Below are positions 30,521 to 43,800 of a stretch of DNA of 64,000 nucleotides, piece after piece. The DNA comes from Eublepharis macularius. Its lineage: Eukaryota > Chordata > Lepidosauria > Squamata > Eublepharidae. Both the position numbers and the translations under genes were made by a program. Each line of letters starts with the position of its first letter. Position 1 is the stretch's first letter. The notes under the pieces were generated by a model. That model saw only the letters and a program-made list of their open reading frames with translations, searched no databases and was not told the DNA's origin. The DNA lies in NCBI RefSeq assembly GCF_028583425.1, contig NC_072807.1, forward strand, positions 37,329,001-37,393,000. Direction: 5' to 3'.

Positions 30521-33500
30521 CCAGGGCTTAATTGGAACATTGGACTCTTCTCTCACTACAGATGCTGATTTTCTGCTTTTCACTCCCCCTCTTTATCAAA
30601 CTACATACTGGTCCAATTAGCACCTTAAAGCCCAACGAGATTTCCAAGGTATGAGCTTTCTAGAGCCATGCCTTGGAGATCTAACTAGCCCTTTTAGCGG
30701 CTCTTGGACTGGGATCTTGCTCTTCAGCCATAGACCAACACAGCTACTCACCTGAAAATAAAGGATTCTAAAGACTAATGGCTCTTTCAACAGAAAGTTT
30801 TCATTCTAGCATGTTTCCCTGGTCTAGATGCATGCATTGGAGCATCACACACGTCACGTATATTAAATACCACACCCATCTGCTAAAGTCACACATCCGA
30901 AGAAGCACTTTCTTGTTCATCAAAGCTGCTCATCAAACGAAGAATCATCCTCATGTTTATTTTTGCTTCAAGAGGTAACAGGTAACACAGGTAACACTCT
31001 GGAACTGTTAATTCTGACATACCAGTAATGGGGGGGGACCCAAAGCCCACCCATAGCATTTGCTTGGCACCCAGCAGAACAACCAAATGTGTGACGGGCC
31101 TGTTGGGTTTGAGATATTTCACTGGACGGAGACAATTTTACCCACAAGGCCTAGCAAAGAGTGTATAGCAGCACCATGCTCTGCAGCTGGACTCAGAAAT
31201 TGGCCCTGTGGTTTATGTTTGCCTGTGCATAAGCAAAAGGGCCTGTACAACTACTTAAAGCATGCACATTTACTGTAGAATTACTTTTCATATTCTTGAG
31301 CAATTCCTGCTTCTCCATTGCTACATCATGGACATAGGATTGATGTGCTATGGTCCAAACCTCTATATGCTTCCTCAGGTAAACACCTCACACTGTGGCA
31401 TTTACTCCTAGGAAAGCTATAGCTTATTGGCATGGAGCTCGGCAGTGTAGGACATAAGAGCAGCCCCCTCCTGGATCAGACTCGTCGCCTATCTAGTCTA
31501 GCATACAGTTTTACACCGTGGCTACCCAGTTTCCCTGGAGGGCTGGCAAGCAGGAACGGGAGGCCAAGGTCTGTTCAAATTGTTCCAATTGCTATAGAAA
31601 ATTAATTTAAAATAATTTCAAAAGTTGGTTTCAGCAGAGAAAAGGAAACTTTTGAGAAAACTTGTAGCATTCATCCTAAATATATGCTTGCGGTTGATCC
31701 AGGAGAGAGAACCAGATGCATCCCGCAAATTAAATTCTTCCATTCTTATGAACTTTCAAAAGCCAGGACGAAACCTAATGATCGTAAGGTAGTTAAAACA
31801 TTCTTGGCATGCAAAAAAAAAAGGGGGGGGATGGGGAAGCATTGAAGGAAACAAACCTCATAAAACAAAATACAGTTTATTAAGAGTCCATCTCATATTT
31901 AACTCAGGAAAAAGATTCAACTTTGATGTTTATCCTGCCGTCACAAAATACAGTCAAATGTTTTGTCCATAAAACTGAAAACATCTTGCTATACAACATA
32001 CATCCACCTTGCTATGTACATGAAACTCTCAGAACACAGACAAATGAAAGATATAGGAGATACAGAATGGAAACTGGAAGCAAAACATACTCGGTGATAT
32101 TAAGCATCTGGAACCTGGAAAAAATGTATTTCTATCAAGTATTTTTTCCTGTTGCAAAATCTGCAAGCAAGCTTTCACTGTGTCTGACACACTGTTGGAG
32201 CTATGCAAAAGAGTGCAGTTATCTGTTTAGTGCAAAATCTCACTGGGCTCTTTCATAAGTGATACTAAGATTTTTTTTTTAATTATGGAACTCCCGAACA
32301 CGGTTGATTAAATGCAGCAGGTAACTGAGTAACAAACCTTTCAAAAACCTCTTACTATTATTCTTAGCAACAATTGTTTTATTTCAAGTGACAGATTCCT
32401 ATTAAAGAAATGCCCTCTTGTGAAAAAGACAGGACACATTCTTGATCTTATTGTTTGCTGCAAAGCAGCTAAGCCTAGCTTCTGACAATGACGGATATGC
32501 AACAGCGGAATACTACTGGACAGAAAGATCCAGTTCAAATCCTTCCTTGACCATGAAGATCACTTGGTGACTTTGGGCCAGTCGTGGTTTCAAAGCTTAA
32601 ATGTTTGTTCGTTATTGTACTTTGTTCAGTGCATCTCCTAGCAGTTGATACTTGCACTGTGTAATCTGCCTTGGATCTCATGAGAAAGGCAGGCTACAAA
32701 TAAATGTATTGTTATTACTGAGAGAATAAAATGGGGGAGGCACTCAGCTGCCCTTCATCACTCCCCTCCAATTCCTGCTGCAGGAACTTGTGTTTGCCTG
32801 TTGCATATGAAAATCGTGCACCTAGTTCATTTGCTCAGGAAACATATAGAAAGGTGGCATTTTGCAGTTTACCCCATGACAACGTATGCAATTTTTGACA
32901 CACAGGCTACGCAAAGGAAGAAAGAAAATATCCGGACTTTTCTCCAGCGTGAAGCTCATCGCTCTGTGTGTTTTATGGCTGATTACATGCTTCCCGGCTC
33001 AAGACTGGCGGGAAAGTGTGTAAGGTTGCCGGCTTTAACTATGGAGACACAAACTAAGTAAAATATTCTGCACCGTCGCTTGGCTTTATTTGCACAGGCT
33101 CTGTCCTCTAAACCGACGTCACTCATAAAACAGAGAATTTAATCAGATACCTTCGTTTTAAAACGGCACTTGCAACATTTCAACTGGAGGCTCAAGGCTG
33201 CATTTCTATCCATTCAAACCCAGTTATTAGTATTTCCAGCAGCTCTGCAATGCTTTTCAACTCACTGAGTTTTTGCACCCTTTTCTGCAATCATGTGACA
33301 GAACAATTAACAATTAAAAGGCAAGACATAGCTTACATGTTTAGGAACCCTACTGAAACAGCTGCATGGTACTTGGTCTCTTCGAATAACAAAAAAGAGG
33401 ATTTTTTAAACATGTGGTTAATAAATTTGCTTGAGGCATCCACTTGCGTTAATTAGTCCATATCTGTTCAAGAAACAGCTTCAATCATGCAACTTAAAAC

Positions 33501-33736
33501 ATTTTTCATAGAAAAAAATAAAGTGCATTTGAAAAGTCAGCGGAAACAAACTCTAGGAAAGCACAGTTCAAGGATCCATCCATTTATTTTACCTTAAGTT
33601 AAAGGCGTGCTAAGTACAGATACTGTACATTAAATATACGAGCTTGAAGGAACAAGTGCTCCTAAGTCTACATTTTGAGGTCCGATTTGCATACTTCCCA
33701 GGGCTGATCCACGTCTGAGGCCTGCTACGGTGACGG
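30521..33736. other. Intergenic between TM2D3 3' end and ADAL promoter
   Basis: Contains the hairpin remnant 30600-30760, an interspersed repeat near 31444-31570 (ACATAAGAGCAGCCCCCTCC) and a LINE-type tail at about 32590-32720. The rest of 31600-32500 and 32740-33580 is AT-rich with no gene recognised. AATAAA for TM2D3 is at 33583-33588 (minus). Confidence 0.5.
33583..33588 (-). terminator. TM2D3: TM2D3 poly(A) signal
   Basis: TTTATT on the + strand reads AATAAA in the TM2D3 direction, about 150 nt past the stop codon. Confidence 0.6.
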
Positions 33737-36700
33737 TCAGATGTAGAGTGAGCCGTCGGCAGGGCCCACGTAACCGACTCCGATGAGCAACACGTCTATC
33801 AGGGTCCAAATCCCCAAGCCGCCAAAGCTGAAGAGTTTGCCCAGGCCCTCCCGCCACTGGCCCAAATAGAAACGATCGGCTCCAAAACCGCCCAGGGTGA
33901 TGCTGCAAATGCAACACGAGAATGTGTTAGCAGCTGCCACAATCCGCTGGCCCGGATGTCATTTGTGATGCCAACCACAAGGCAATTAAAATACACAAGG
34001 TGATCGGTCAACTTTACCTCAGAATTTGTACTACACTGCAGCAAGGGGGAGTGCACACGAGGGGTGTGAGAACTGAAAAAAAAACAACTGGAATTCCCAC
34101 CTCCTTCTCCTAAACCTCCCTCTTCCAGGATTTTAAAGTTTGAGCAGGTAAATCTCCCCCCCCCACTATTTCCTTTCAACTAACACTAAATTGCTGTCAA
34201 CATCTGTGCCTTCAGGAGTGTGCTCAATACTCAGGCTGGGTTTCTTAAAACTGTTTTTCTTCTAATATACGAAGCCAGATTTTCTGCTTATCTGATCAGA
34301 CTCCTGTCTTGCCTGTGGGTGGCCCGTCACACAGCTTTCTTGACCTACATAAGGCCTAGCCAGTTTACTATTAGACAGAGTTAGGGTTTGCAATTTACAC
34401 CTGCATCTATTCAGAGATTCACCTTTTATCTAAGGTTGCACATTTCCAAATCTGGAAGGAACACCCGGGCTGGATCTTTACCCTTCCTGATCGCTTGAAA
34501 ATATAGTGCACGGCGGGGGGAACAGGAGCTCCCTTGCGCTGGCTTAGCTGAACAGGCGGCCTTGGAACAGATTACACTTCAGCAGCGGCTAAGGCCAGTG
34601 GAAGGCAATTTGGGGGCAGCCATCAACAGAACGATGATCAGTTGAGAGAGATGCCATTTATCAACCCCCCGTTAGCTGACAACTTTATGGATTTTGCACT
34701 TTTGTCCTTCGTGTTCCATGTTCACGGATGTTCATGGATGCCCAGAGAACTGAGAAATCCTTCCTACCTTAGGGCCAAAGCAGTTGACCATTTATAACCT
34801 CCAGTCCAGTTGCAGTAAAGCATCTTGGGAAAGGTCCGATTACCTTCAAACAAATCAGACAACGGAAACTTAAAGCCAAGCCCACAACGCCAAAGGTCAG
34901 GGCAAAAAACTAGAGCCTCAGGCTCAAGCACATTGTGGGTTGTATTTTTATCACACCCATCCTCCAAGGAAGTCAGGACGGTGTTATCTTGCTTTCCATT
35001 CCTTTGGTTTATTTTCACAACAACCCTGTAAGGTAGGGCGTGACTAGCTCAAAGTCACCAAGTTGGCATCACAGCTCAGTGGGGTTTTGAAATGGAGACA
35101 CCCCAGTCTGCTAAGCCAGCTCCATCGCAGTAAGAGCTGGATGCAAAAGCCAGGATAGAGTTCTCCAGTCCTTTTCGGGCTAAGGATTTATTTCGAGCAC
35201 ATACACAACGTATTTATTTATTTAATACATTTTTAACCCCACTTTTTCTCCAAGTCACTTGGAACTGCGTATATAGGTCTCTTTTCGTCTTACCTAGGCA
35301 GTGAATATGATCTCGCACTGTACAATTGGCCCGGTACCGTTCCCGTGGACAGGAGACAGTCTTACAGTTTGTAGGATTAGAGCAGGTATAATCCGATGGA
35401 GGAAGCTGCCAACAGAACTGACACGTCATGTTTATCGCGAAGGTTTCCGGACCCTGAACAGGAAGCCGAGACGAAACCTCATTGAGCCTTCCAGGGATAA
35501 TTTGCAGGTTAAATTTACATAAGTATTTAATAGGAGATTTATCTGGTAAAATTGGATATAAAAAGCAAACTGCTTAACTGATAAATAACATTACTCTCTT
35601 GATAGAAATCAGGGAAGCAAATAACAGAGTAAAGAATTGTTTGGAAAAGTCTTATGTATTTTGCATGAATCAAGCTCTGTGCAGAGCGCATATCCCACAT
35701 CCCTTGTCCAATGCACTCACGCTACTTTGCATGGCCAATGAATCCAGATATCTTTAAGACGCTAAAGATCACTGTGTATAAATTGGGAGGGGGGTGTTTC
35801 CAAAGTCACTGAGTGAGCTTCGTGCCAGAGTGAGTCTCCCAAATCCCAGACTGCCTTACCCGCTACATGACACCAGCTTTACCTTAGAGGATTTATTTTA
35901 CAGGACCGATGCAAAGATTACAAAATAATCTGTGTGAAACTCTCTGAACCTGTCAAGTGCTATAGAAACACTAAGAACGGTTACAAGTTAATAACGCTAT
36001 ACTTACAATACAGTGAACTTGAGGTTTGGCTTGACATTCAAAAATGGCTGGTTTTCCATAGATGCAGCTGTTGTTGGTTTTACAGCTCATGCATGCTGGA
36101 GGCAAGCGGCTGCATGGCCCATTACTAGGGCACAGGATCACGTAAGGCGGGGTCCCTGTGGCCTCTGAAGAATTAACATCCAGCAAAACAAAGACTTCAG
36201 TGCTCTGCACAGCAGGATGGGAAAAGTTGCCTGAAATGCCCGGCAGCTCGCAATAACTGAAGAAGCAACAGTGCGGCCAGGCAAAGTTTTTCCCACCCTG
36301 CTCAGAACTGTTCAGTAATTCACTTATTTTTACTTTACATACACCAGCAGCCATGAATCCCAATTATATGCACATTTACTCAGACGTATGTTCCCACAAA
36401 TGCAAGTTCCTAATTTTCAAGATTTCTTTATAAACACCTCAGTTGCACAACGAGGAAAATGAAAATGGGAGAAAAACTTTACCTGGTATATTTGAAGGAG
36501 GAACGTGAGTGCTTCTGGGTATTAATCCGACCTCTGACAGCTGAGCTTGGGGATCAGAGTGCTCTAAGCTCAACGATCCTGGAGAGTGGAAACATGCCCA
36601 AAACATCAATTTCATTCAAACAATGGGCGGCTTTTACTGCTCCTTTTCTACTGCTGCTTATTCTTTTTTACTGCTTATTCTTTTTACGGCTTTTCTACAG

Positions 36701-38280
36701 ACGTTTATTCTTTTTTATGGCTTTTCTAATGCTGCTTATTCTTTTTTACAGCTGCTTATCCCAGGTTGGGAGAATGCAAGACAAAAGGTGCATTGTATAA
36801 TAAGATTATTAATAATAAGTCAGTAAAACAATAGCAAATCAGTAATAATAGTCTTGACAAATTTTCATTGTATGTTATGGTTGAACTACTGTTGATATTA
36901 AGGATTTGTTAAATGTTGCTTAATTAGTTATTGGTGGTTTAATGATAAGCAATCACTCTGAAAATTCTTACCCCAATGCTAAAAAAGGCAGACAATTAAA
37001 TATTTTCAATAAATAAAATTAAAACAAGCATCAGCAGCAACATCCATAAAACAGCAACTTCATCAAGTCAACACTAAGGAACTTGATAAGTCATAAGTCA
37101 ACACTGGCAATAAGGCCAGCACGAATGGACAATGATAAACTAGCAATAATATTCAATAATGAACCACCAATTGCACTCTTAACAAACCCACAACAAACAT
37201 GATCTTGACAACTATATTATTATTGTTATTTACTTCATTTATATCTGGCCTTTCTCCCCAACTGGGACTTAAAGGGGCTTACATCAGTCTTCTTCACTTT
37301 ATCCTCACAACAACCCTGCAAAGTAGGCGAAACTGAGTGTGTGTATTACTAAAGGTCACTGAACAAGTAGGATTGCTAACCTCCAGGTAGTTGCTGGAGA
37401 TCTCTTGGAATTGTAACTGACCTCCAGGCCAAAGAAATCAGTTCCTCTGGAGAAAACAGTTGCTTTGGAGAGGGGACTCTATGGTATTATACTCTGCTGA
37501 GATCCGTCTCATCCTGAACCCTGCCCTCCCTAGGCTCCACCCCCTAAATCTCCAGGAATTTCTCAACCCAGAGCTGGCAACCCTACCCAACAGGCTTCTG
37601 TGGCAGGACAGGGATTCAAACTCGGGCCTCCCAAACCTTATTCCAGCAGTCTAACCAGCAACAACCACCACCAACAGCAAATTGACATCCACATTTCTTG
37701 AACAGCCCAGGAGGGTTGCCAACTCTGGGTTGGGCAATACCGGGAGATTTGAAGTGGAGCTTGGAGTAGGCAGGGTTTGGAGAGGAACCCCAGCAGGGTA
37801 TGCCACAGAATCCACCTTCCAAAGTAGCCATTTTCTCCAGGGGAAATTTGTAGTCTAGAGGTCAGTCGTAATTCCGGGAGATCTCCAGGCCCCACCTGGA
37901 GGTTGTCAACACTACAGACTTGGGGAATCCTGGGAAATTTGTCAGCCGTTCCTGGGGAGGGGCGTCTGTTTCTCCTAGGCTCTACGGTATATCATAGAGC
38001 CCGCCTTTTGAAGGTGCCAATTTATCCAGGGGACTCCGGGAGAACGGCGGTTTTCCCCGCCGGGAGGTTGGCAACGCCACCGAATCGCCTCAATTCTATT
38101 ATGGGGTTTAAAAAATCGTATTGCCCCGCCTTCCCCCACCCCTCTCAGGCCAACGGATAATTTTCAATAATAGGGGGCCCCTCACGTCTCACCCCGGCCG
38201 GAGAGCACGTAGAGCTGCGAGAGGAAGAGCACGACGCTGCACAGCCGCTTCAGCCACCCGACCGCTGCCAGCGCCGCCAT
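33737..38280 (-). CDS. TM2D3: TM2D3, TM2 domain-containing protein 3, complete
   Basis: Five minus-strand coding exons: 38193-38280, 36007-36164, 35294-35453, 34768-34843 and 33737-33902, all GT-AG and in phase, giving 215 aa (human about 221). The first exon encodes a signal peptide (MAALAAVGWLKRLCSVVLFL, then SQLYVLSG). The ectodomain is Cys-rich (ILCPSNGPCSRLPPACMSC, CQFCWQLPPSDYTC, SCPRERYRANCTVRDHIHC). The C-terminal TM2 domain has two membrane segments with the family DRF motif between them (GGFGADRFYLGQWREG) and the conserved end GYVGPADGSLYI. TM2D3 is the vertebrate relative of Drosophila almondex, tied to Notch signalling; that is family knowledge. The start of exon 35294-35453 is about five residues shorter than human at CI/GPETF, so that acceptor is slightly less certain. 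Confidence 0.97.
36625..36765. repeat. Degenerate minisatellite in TM2D3 intron 1
   Basis: Units related to TTTACTGCTGCTTATTCTTT repeat about six times with variable spacing (CTGCTTATTCTTTTTTAC, CTTTTCTACAGACGTTTATT, CTTTTCTAATGCTGCTTATT). On the minus strand it is A/G-rich. Confidence 0.7.
37225..38085. repeat. Cluster of SINE and three 220-bp GTTGCCA repeats in TM2D3 intron 1
   Basis: A minus-strand SINE (from about 37225) is interrupted at about 37370 by a minus-strand GTTGCCA repeat (37370-37590) and resumes (CCAACAGGCTTCTGTGGCAG). Two plus-strand copies follow (37705-37915 and about 37915-38085). The last ends roughly 100 bp from the first TM2D3 exon. Confidence 0.65.
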
Positions 38281-38400
38281 CTTGCCCTCATCCGGGTACC
38301 CCGCTTCGTCCCGCCCCCGCCCTCCGGCCGGTTCAGCGTCTGCCGAGCATGCGCAGGGTGTGCTCCGCACTGCGCTTGTGCGGCTTCCCCCCCCCCTCCG
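38190..38400 (-). promoter_or_regulatory. TM2D3: GC-rich TM2D3 promoter
   Basis: CpG-dense sequence covers exon 1 and about 100 bp upstream (CCGCCCCCGCCCTCCGGCCG). It contains CGCATGCGC-like sequence (GAGCATGCGCAGGGTG near 38345), similar to an NRF1 half palindrome; that site is a guess from sequence. Confidence 0.55.
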
Positions 38401-38609
38401 TCCCCTTTCTGCTCTCTAGCTCCTCCCCTTCCAATGCCTCTTGCAAGCCCGGCATAGCTTGCATAATACAAGGGTTATAGGTTTGGGGGCGATGCAGATT
38501 TCCCCCTCCTCTCCCCGTGCAAGTAGATTTTAGTTTCTGCCAGCAGAAGTCTATGAGCCTTTCAAAGTCTGCAAAGACTCCGTGGTGGGGTTTTTTGGTC
38601 GTTGCCTAA

Positions 38610-38850
38610 CGTAGAGGTAGAGTGCCCTCAAGTCATAGCTGACTTATGGCGACCCTGGTGGGGTTTTCATGGCAAGAGACTAAGAGAGGTGGTTTGCCAT
38701 TGCCTGCCTCCGCAACCCTGGTCTTCATTGGAGATCACCCATCCAATTACTAACCAAGGCCCACCCTGCTTAGCTTCTGAGAACTGACCATATCAGGCAG
38801 CTCACCTGGGCTACCATAGCTCTGGGATTTGCAGGCGTGGATGCTCCAAT
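38610..38850 (-). repeat. 5S rRNA-derived SINE (minus strand)
   Basis: The complement of the 12682 element and the longest head of the three: CCATCCAATTACTAACCAAG, CCCTGCTTAGCTTCTGAGA and CTGACCATATCAGGC match the 5S internal control region in reverse. The tail side is GAGTGCCCTCAAGTCATAGC. Confidence 0.8.
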
Positions 38851-39267
38851 GCCCTACTATTGTAATGTCAAATTAATGCAAAGGTGTTGGGAGAGGCGGA
38901 AAAAGCCTTTAAGCCCCCCAAGGAAAGCCCATTTATTGTTCCTATTTGCAGCAAGCATTTTATTTATTTATTGAGAGTATCAAATGTATTTCTATGCCAG
39001 CTGTGATAGTATATTTTCGATTTGATTCGTTTTATTGTATATGGTCATTGGCCTTCACAATATCAAAACACAAATATCAGAATAATACATTATCAAAATC
39101 AAAACGGTCAGGTGATCAAACACTTCAGAACCACATAAAATGCCCTACTAAAAGACTTTAAAAATAATAAAACCTTCTAAAATCAATCACGTCGAGTCAG
39201 TGGCTAATTCCTTCGCTCTAATCTTCCTGGCAGCTAAAGCAAAAAGTGCCAGTCTTAATGAAAGAAT

Positions 39268-39350
39268 CCTTGTCTGAGAGCATATCAATCTTACTTTATG
39301 CAGATGATATGGTCTTGATACTATATGCAAGAGCACAGAAAGGGTCTGAC
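39268..39350 (+). mobile_element. Non-LTR reverse transcriptase fragment (YADD box)
   Basis: An open stretch encodes SESISILLYADDMVLILYAR, containing the YADD catalytic box and flanking hydrophobics typical of non-LTR reverse transcriptases. Only about 28 codons are present before other repeat sequence begins. The clade cannot be assigned from so little. Confidence 0.6.
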
Positions 39351-40574
39351 ATGTGAACATTATTTCTGTTGCTGTTATTGTTGTGGCTAATTGTCAATGC
39401 ATAATTGGTTGTGTAACTTATATTAACATTATTGTGAGTGGTTCCCAAATACTAATTGCCTTGGAGATCTCATGAAGTGGAAAGCAGTCTCAAGTAGTCA
39501 TAGAATCATAGAGTTGGAAGGGGCCATACAGACCATCTAGTCCAACCCCATAAAAAGTAAACTAAAACCATGAATGCCATCCATTCATTTTAACTAAAGT
39601 GAACTTTAAACAGTGTCGCTATCGGACTCTGTAAATGCAGTTTTATTCAACCCCAAAGAGCAAATACAAGTATTATTACACTGCAATTAGATATATAGGC
39701 TTCAGAGTTGGAGTGTGTGTGTGTGTTTTGATTGAAGATCCAGTTAACAGTGTTCCAGAGTGGGGACCAAGCAAGGGAATAAATTATCAGATGGCTTTTT
39801 AAAAACAAGTGTTACAGGGTCAACCCTCCCAGCATGTCCACCTACATACAAGCCCCACTAAAGTGAGCAAAAAAAGCAGAACCGCTCATAGGGCTCCTGT
39901 TCTTTGCAGTGACACAACAGACTTCCTGGAGAATAACCCCGAAATGAGGGTGCGGAATTTGTATTTTTTCCATTCACTGTAAACCTTATTAAAACTTCAG
40001 TGTGTGTTCCTACCAAGACACATAAATAGGAAAGGCTGGACTAGATCAAGTTGCAGACGATCCTGTTTGCGTCTGAAGTGGGATGTGTTTATTTTTCTTA
40101 ACACATATGGAAAATGCAAGCAAGGGGAGCCAAATCTGCCTCCCCACCTCCTCTTTACTGTATTCTGTTCATTTTTCTCCTGCCCCAGCTCTTATATTGG
40201 CAGGCAGGCAGGCAGATGTGCTAAAGCCAATGAAGTACAAGGGAACAGTAATGGCTTCCCCCATTTTAGACATGAAGAGGTAGGCACGTGTATGAATCCA
40301 CATGAATTCTGCCCCAGACCCCAATCATGTAAAAGTCTAGCGATAATACGTATGAACTGGAGGTGGGGGGTCTCCACTGTGATCAAGCGAGATTTCCCAC
40401 AATATGGCCTAGGCTCCAAGCGCTTTGTATACATGGAGCAAAATGTCACATTTTGAGGATAATTTTGAAACTGTCAGCTGTCAGCGGTGTGGAGGGCTTT
40501 CTGTCGCCTAAAAAGAGATGCTTAGTTTTGTACTGCCATGAAGCAATTTCCTGTGGAGCTTTGCAGTTTTTTAA

Positions 40575-40580
40575 TTTATT
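40575..40580 (-). terminator. TARS3: TARS3 poly(A) signal
   Basis: TTTATT on the + strand gives AATAAA about 290 nt after the TARS3 stop codon. Confidence 0.55.
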
Positions 40581-40866
40581 GACAGATACCTAGTTCACAA
40601 CTTGACAGATGCAAGTGGTGGGGGTTAACGAATATCCAACACCTTTCCCAGGGATTTACAATATTTCGGCAGCATCAGTTACAGATTTGGTTTTCTGAAC
40701 ATTCTAAGAGCTCGCTAGAGGTACTACAGCATTTGACAATAGTCTCAACCAGAGCATACTTACAGGGAAGTAAGTCTCACTGAATTATGTGGGGCTTACT
40801 TCCAAGGAAGCAGGCTCAGCACTCGGCCAATTATTCCATTCCAGTGTTTTCCCAATTTGGCCAGGA

Positions 40867-43800
40867 TTAGAATTCTTCTTCTGCACGAAGGGTCTGTGAT
40901 GCTTTTAACTTCATTAGTTTTTCAATGGCAGAAGGGACTGAAACTTCTCCATGAACTTTGTTGTCTCTTGTCCGGACATTCACGGCATGGTTTGCTTTTT
41001 CCTTTTCTCCAACCACTGCCAAAAAACAAACAGGCAGAACACCATAACTTGGCACGATGCATTCTAAGGTTGCAAACTTACTTAGGAGCAAGTCCCACTG
41101 TATTCAGTACATCTACTAGGATCATAACTTAGGAAAATACATGTTTATAACATATCTGTATCGTACACATTCACATGAACCTCCATTTTCATGTCCCTCT
41201 TACAAACTCTATTTGGTGTAGTGGTTAAGAGCATGAGACTCTGATTTGGAGAACCGGGTTTGATTCCCCCCTCTTCCACTTGTAGCCAGTTGGGTGACCT
41301 TGGGTCAGTCACAGCTTCTAGGAGCTCTCTCAGCCCTAACCACCTCGCAGGGTGATTGTTGTTGTGGGGATAATGATAACATATTGTCGAAGGCTTTCAC
41401 GGCCGGAGAACGATGGCTGTTGTGGGTTTTCCGGGCTGTATTGCCGTGGTCTTGGCATTGTAGTTCCTGACGTTTCGCCAGCAGCTGTGGCTGGCATCTT
41501 CAGAGGTGTAGCACCAAAAGACAGAGATCTCTCAGTGTCACAGTGTGGAAAAGATGTAGGTCATTTGTGACACTGAGAGATCTCTGTCTTTTGGTGCTAC
41601 ACCTCTGAAGATGCCAGCCACAGCTGCTGGCGAAACGTCAGGAACTACAATGCCAAGACCACGGCAATACAGCCCGGAAAACCCACAACAGCCAATGATA
41701 ACATACTTTGTAAACTGTTCTGAGTGGGTGTTAAGTCATCCTGAAGGGCAGTATATAAATCGGTTGTTGTTATTATACAGTATAACACCAAACTTGCATT
41801 GGGACAGTCATAGAACAAATAGTACAATAATTAATTACTAATAGCCTTCGCTGTTTTTGTTTGGTAAAGAAAGGCAAACCATCAAGAGGACAAAATAAGT
41901 CATTATACCTACCAAAAATAAAATTGTATTGAGCCAGTTGGGCATTTCTTATTTTCTTGTTTAAAGTACAGCTCTGATCTAGATCGACATCAGCCATGAA
42001 GCCAGCATCAAAAAAGTCATTGCAGACCTAAAATTTAAAAAGAAAGAAAATGGGACAGGGTGGTGCCTTCGTTTGATCCACAGCATCATATATACTACAA
42101 AAACCACAACTTGGAAAGCAGCAGGAGCTCAGGGAATCCCCTTTAGTCTGTCATGAAACCACTCCAAGTTGCAAGGAACCATGGAATGCAGTCTGAAAAA
42201 CATGTTCAATTCGAAAGTGTTGCTGCCCAGGAATATATTTGGAGGGGGGATCCTGAAAGGCAGTTGATTCCTAAGTCACAAAGGGCTTTATCAGTCATAA
42301 CCAAACCTTGAATCGGACCTGGAACCAAGCAGGCCTCCAATGCAATTTACTCTGGTGAAATATATTGAATTGCAGATATTAAGTGAGCCGCGGATATTAA
42401 GAGCTCCAGATACTAAGTGAGCCACAGCACTTGTACTAGTGTAAGTTTCCAGACTGTCTTCAAGGGCAGTCCCAAGTGGAGTGTGTTATAGCAGTCCAAC
42501 TACCAAGCTGGATCAGAGAGGCCACACTGGCCAAGTCGAGATGGGGACCAATTTCTTCACCACATGCCAAGATTGGAATGCACTTTTAGTCGCTATGACC
42601 TCTTTCTCCATCAGAATGTGACATGATTTTTACCTACTCTTCCTTCCCGTAGAATGTTTTTGCTTTACCTGCTGAGCATATTCTTCACAAGTCGGTCCAA
42701 CAGGAACTACCATGGCCTGCCGAGGAGACAGCCAGAAAGGCCTGTCCAGAACAGAAACACAACAAATAGACAACATTGCAGACCTTTTCCTCAAACAACA
42801 GGCCAACAAAAACATACTTGACTAAACCGTTCTGGCCCAATCAGCCCAAAGTACTTTGATAGAAACAAGACAATGGTGCTGGATGGTTTTCAGAACACTG
42901 TCCAAGCAGCCAGTCAGTGGACCCGCCCTGGGCAGACTCTTTCCAAACAGTCCCCCATTTACTATTCGACTCACCACTTCCCACCATAATTTTCCGCTAA
43001 AATAGCTATCATCCGCTCCACGGAACCCAATATAGCTCTATGGACGATCACCGGCCGTTTCTTGTCATCACTATCTTTACTGCAAAAGAGAGAACCACAA
43101 TTTACAGGGGTCACGTGGCTACGATCTTTGATTTAAACACGAGCTGTTCTTTCATCTAAGAACATTGTGAGCAGAAGCCAGGACTCGCGACACTGACAGA
43201 ATTTTTAGGAGACTAATTCTCACAGCGGAGACAACTGCTGCTTCAGCCGGTTTCATTTAGCTCACAGAACAAGACAACAAACATTTCATCCCCAGGCTCT
43301 TTTCCATCTGACTTCCAGCTGGCTTTTCTCTAACCATCCCTTTTGCCAATGGGAATTGCCTGAGCTAAAATCTTCCTCTGCTCCCATTGCTCTGAGTGTA
43401 GGGCTTGCCTAGGGATCCTTAAGGAGTTTGTGACAGAAACAAGACTCAAATCAGGGACTTCAGTCATGGTCGCTCTCCAAAGTCCTAAGCTAAGCACACG
43501 ACCAAGGAAACAGCCCCTCTTCCCCATAATTCCTCCAGGTTCATGTGTGGCCTCCTTCATTTCTTTTGTACTCTTCCCTGTTGGTTTTTATATTTTAAAA
43601 AGTTAGCGCAAATCACAAGTGCCCACTTTGCAAACTTACCCAACATAGGAAAGATTGAATCTGATGGGTAGCTGGAAGTCGAGTTGTATAGTTGCACACT
43701 GATGGTATCGACCTATAGCATCTCTGATTGTAATATCGATCTGTAAATGACAACGTGACACAGTAAATGAACTTTTTTAAAAAAAGCAATGTATCTATAA

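Larger units (their letters stand above)
38851..40866. other. Intergenic between TARS3 3' end and TM2D3 promoter
   Basis: Holds a LINE reverse-transcriptase scrap (39268-39350), a LINE-type tail (about 39360-39490), a CR1-like tail on the minus strand (39497-39545) and AATAAA for TARS3 at 40575-40580 (minus). The rest of 39560-40560 shows nothing I can name. Confidence 0.5.
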
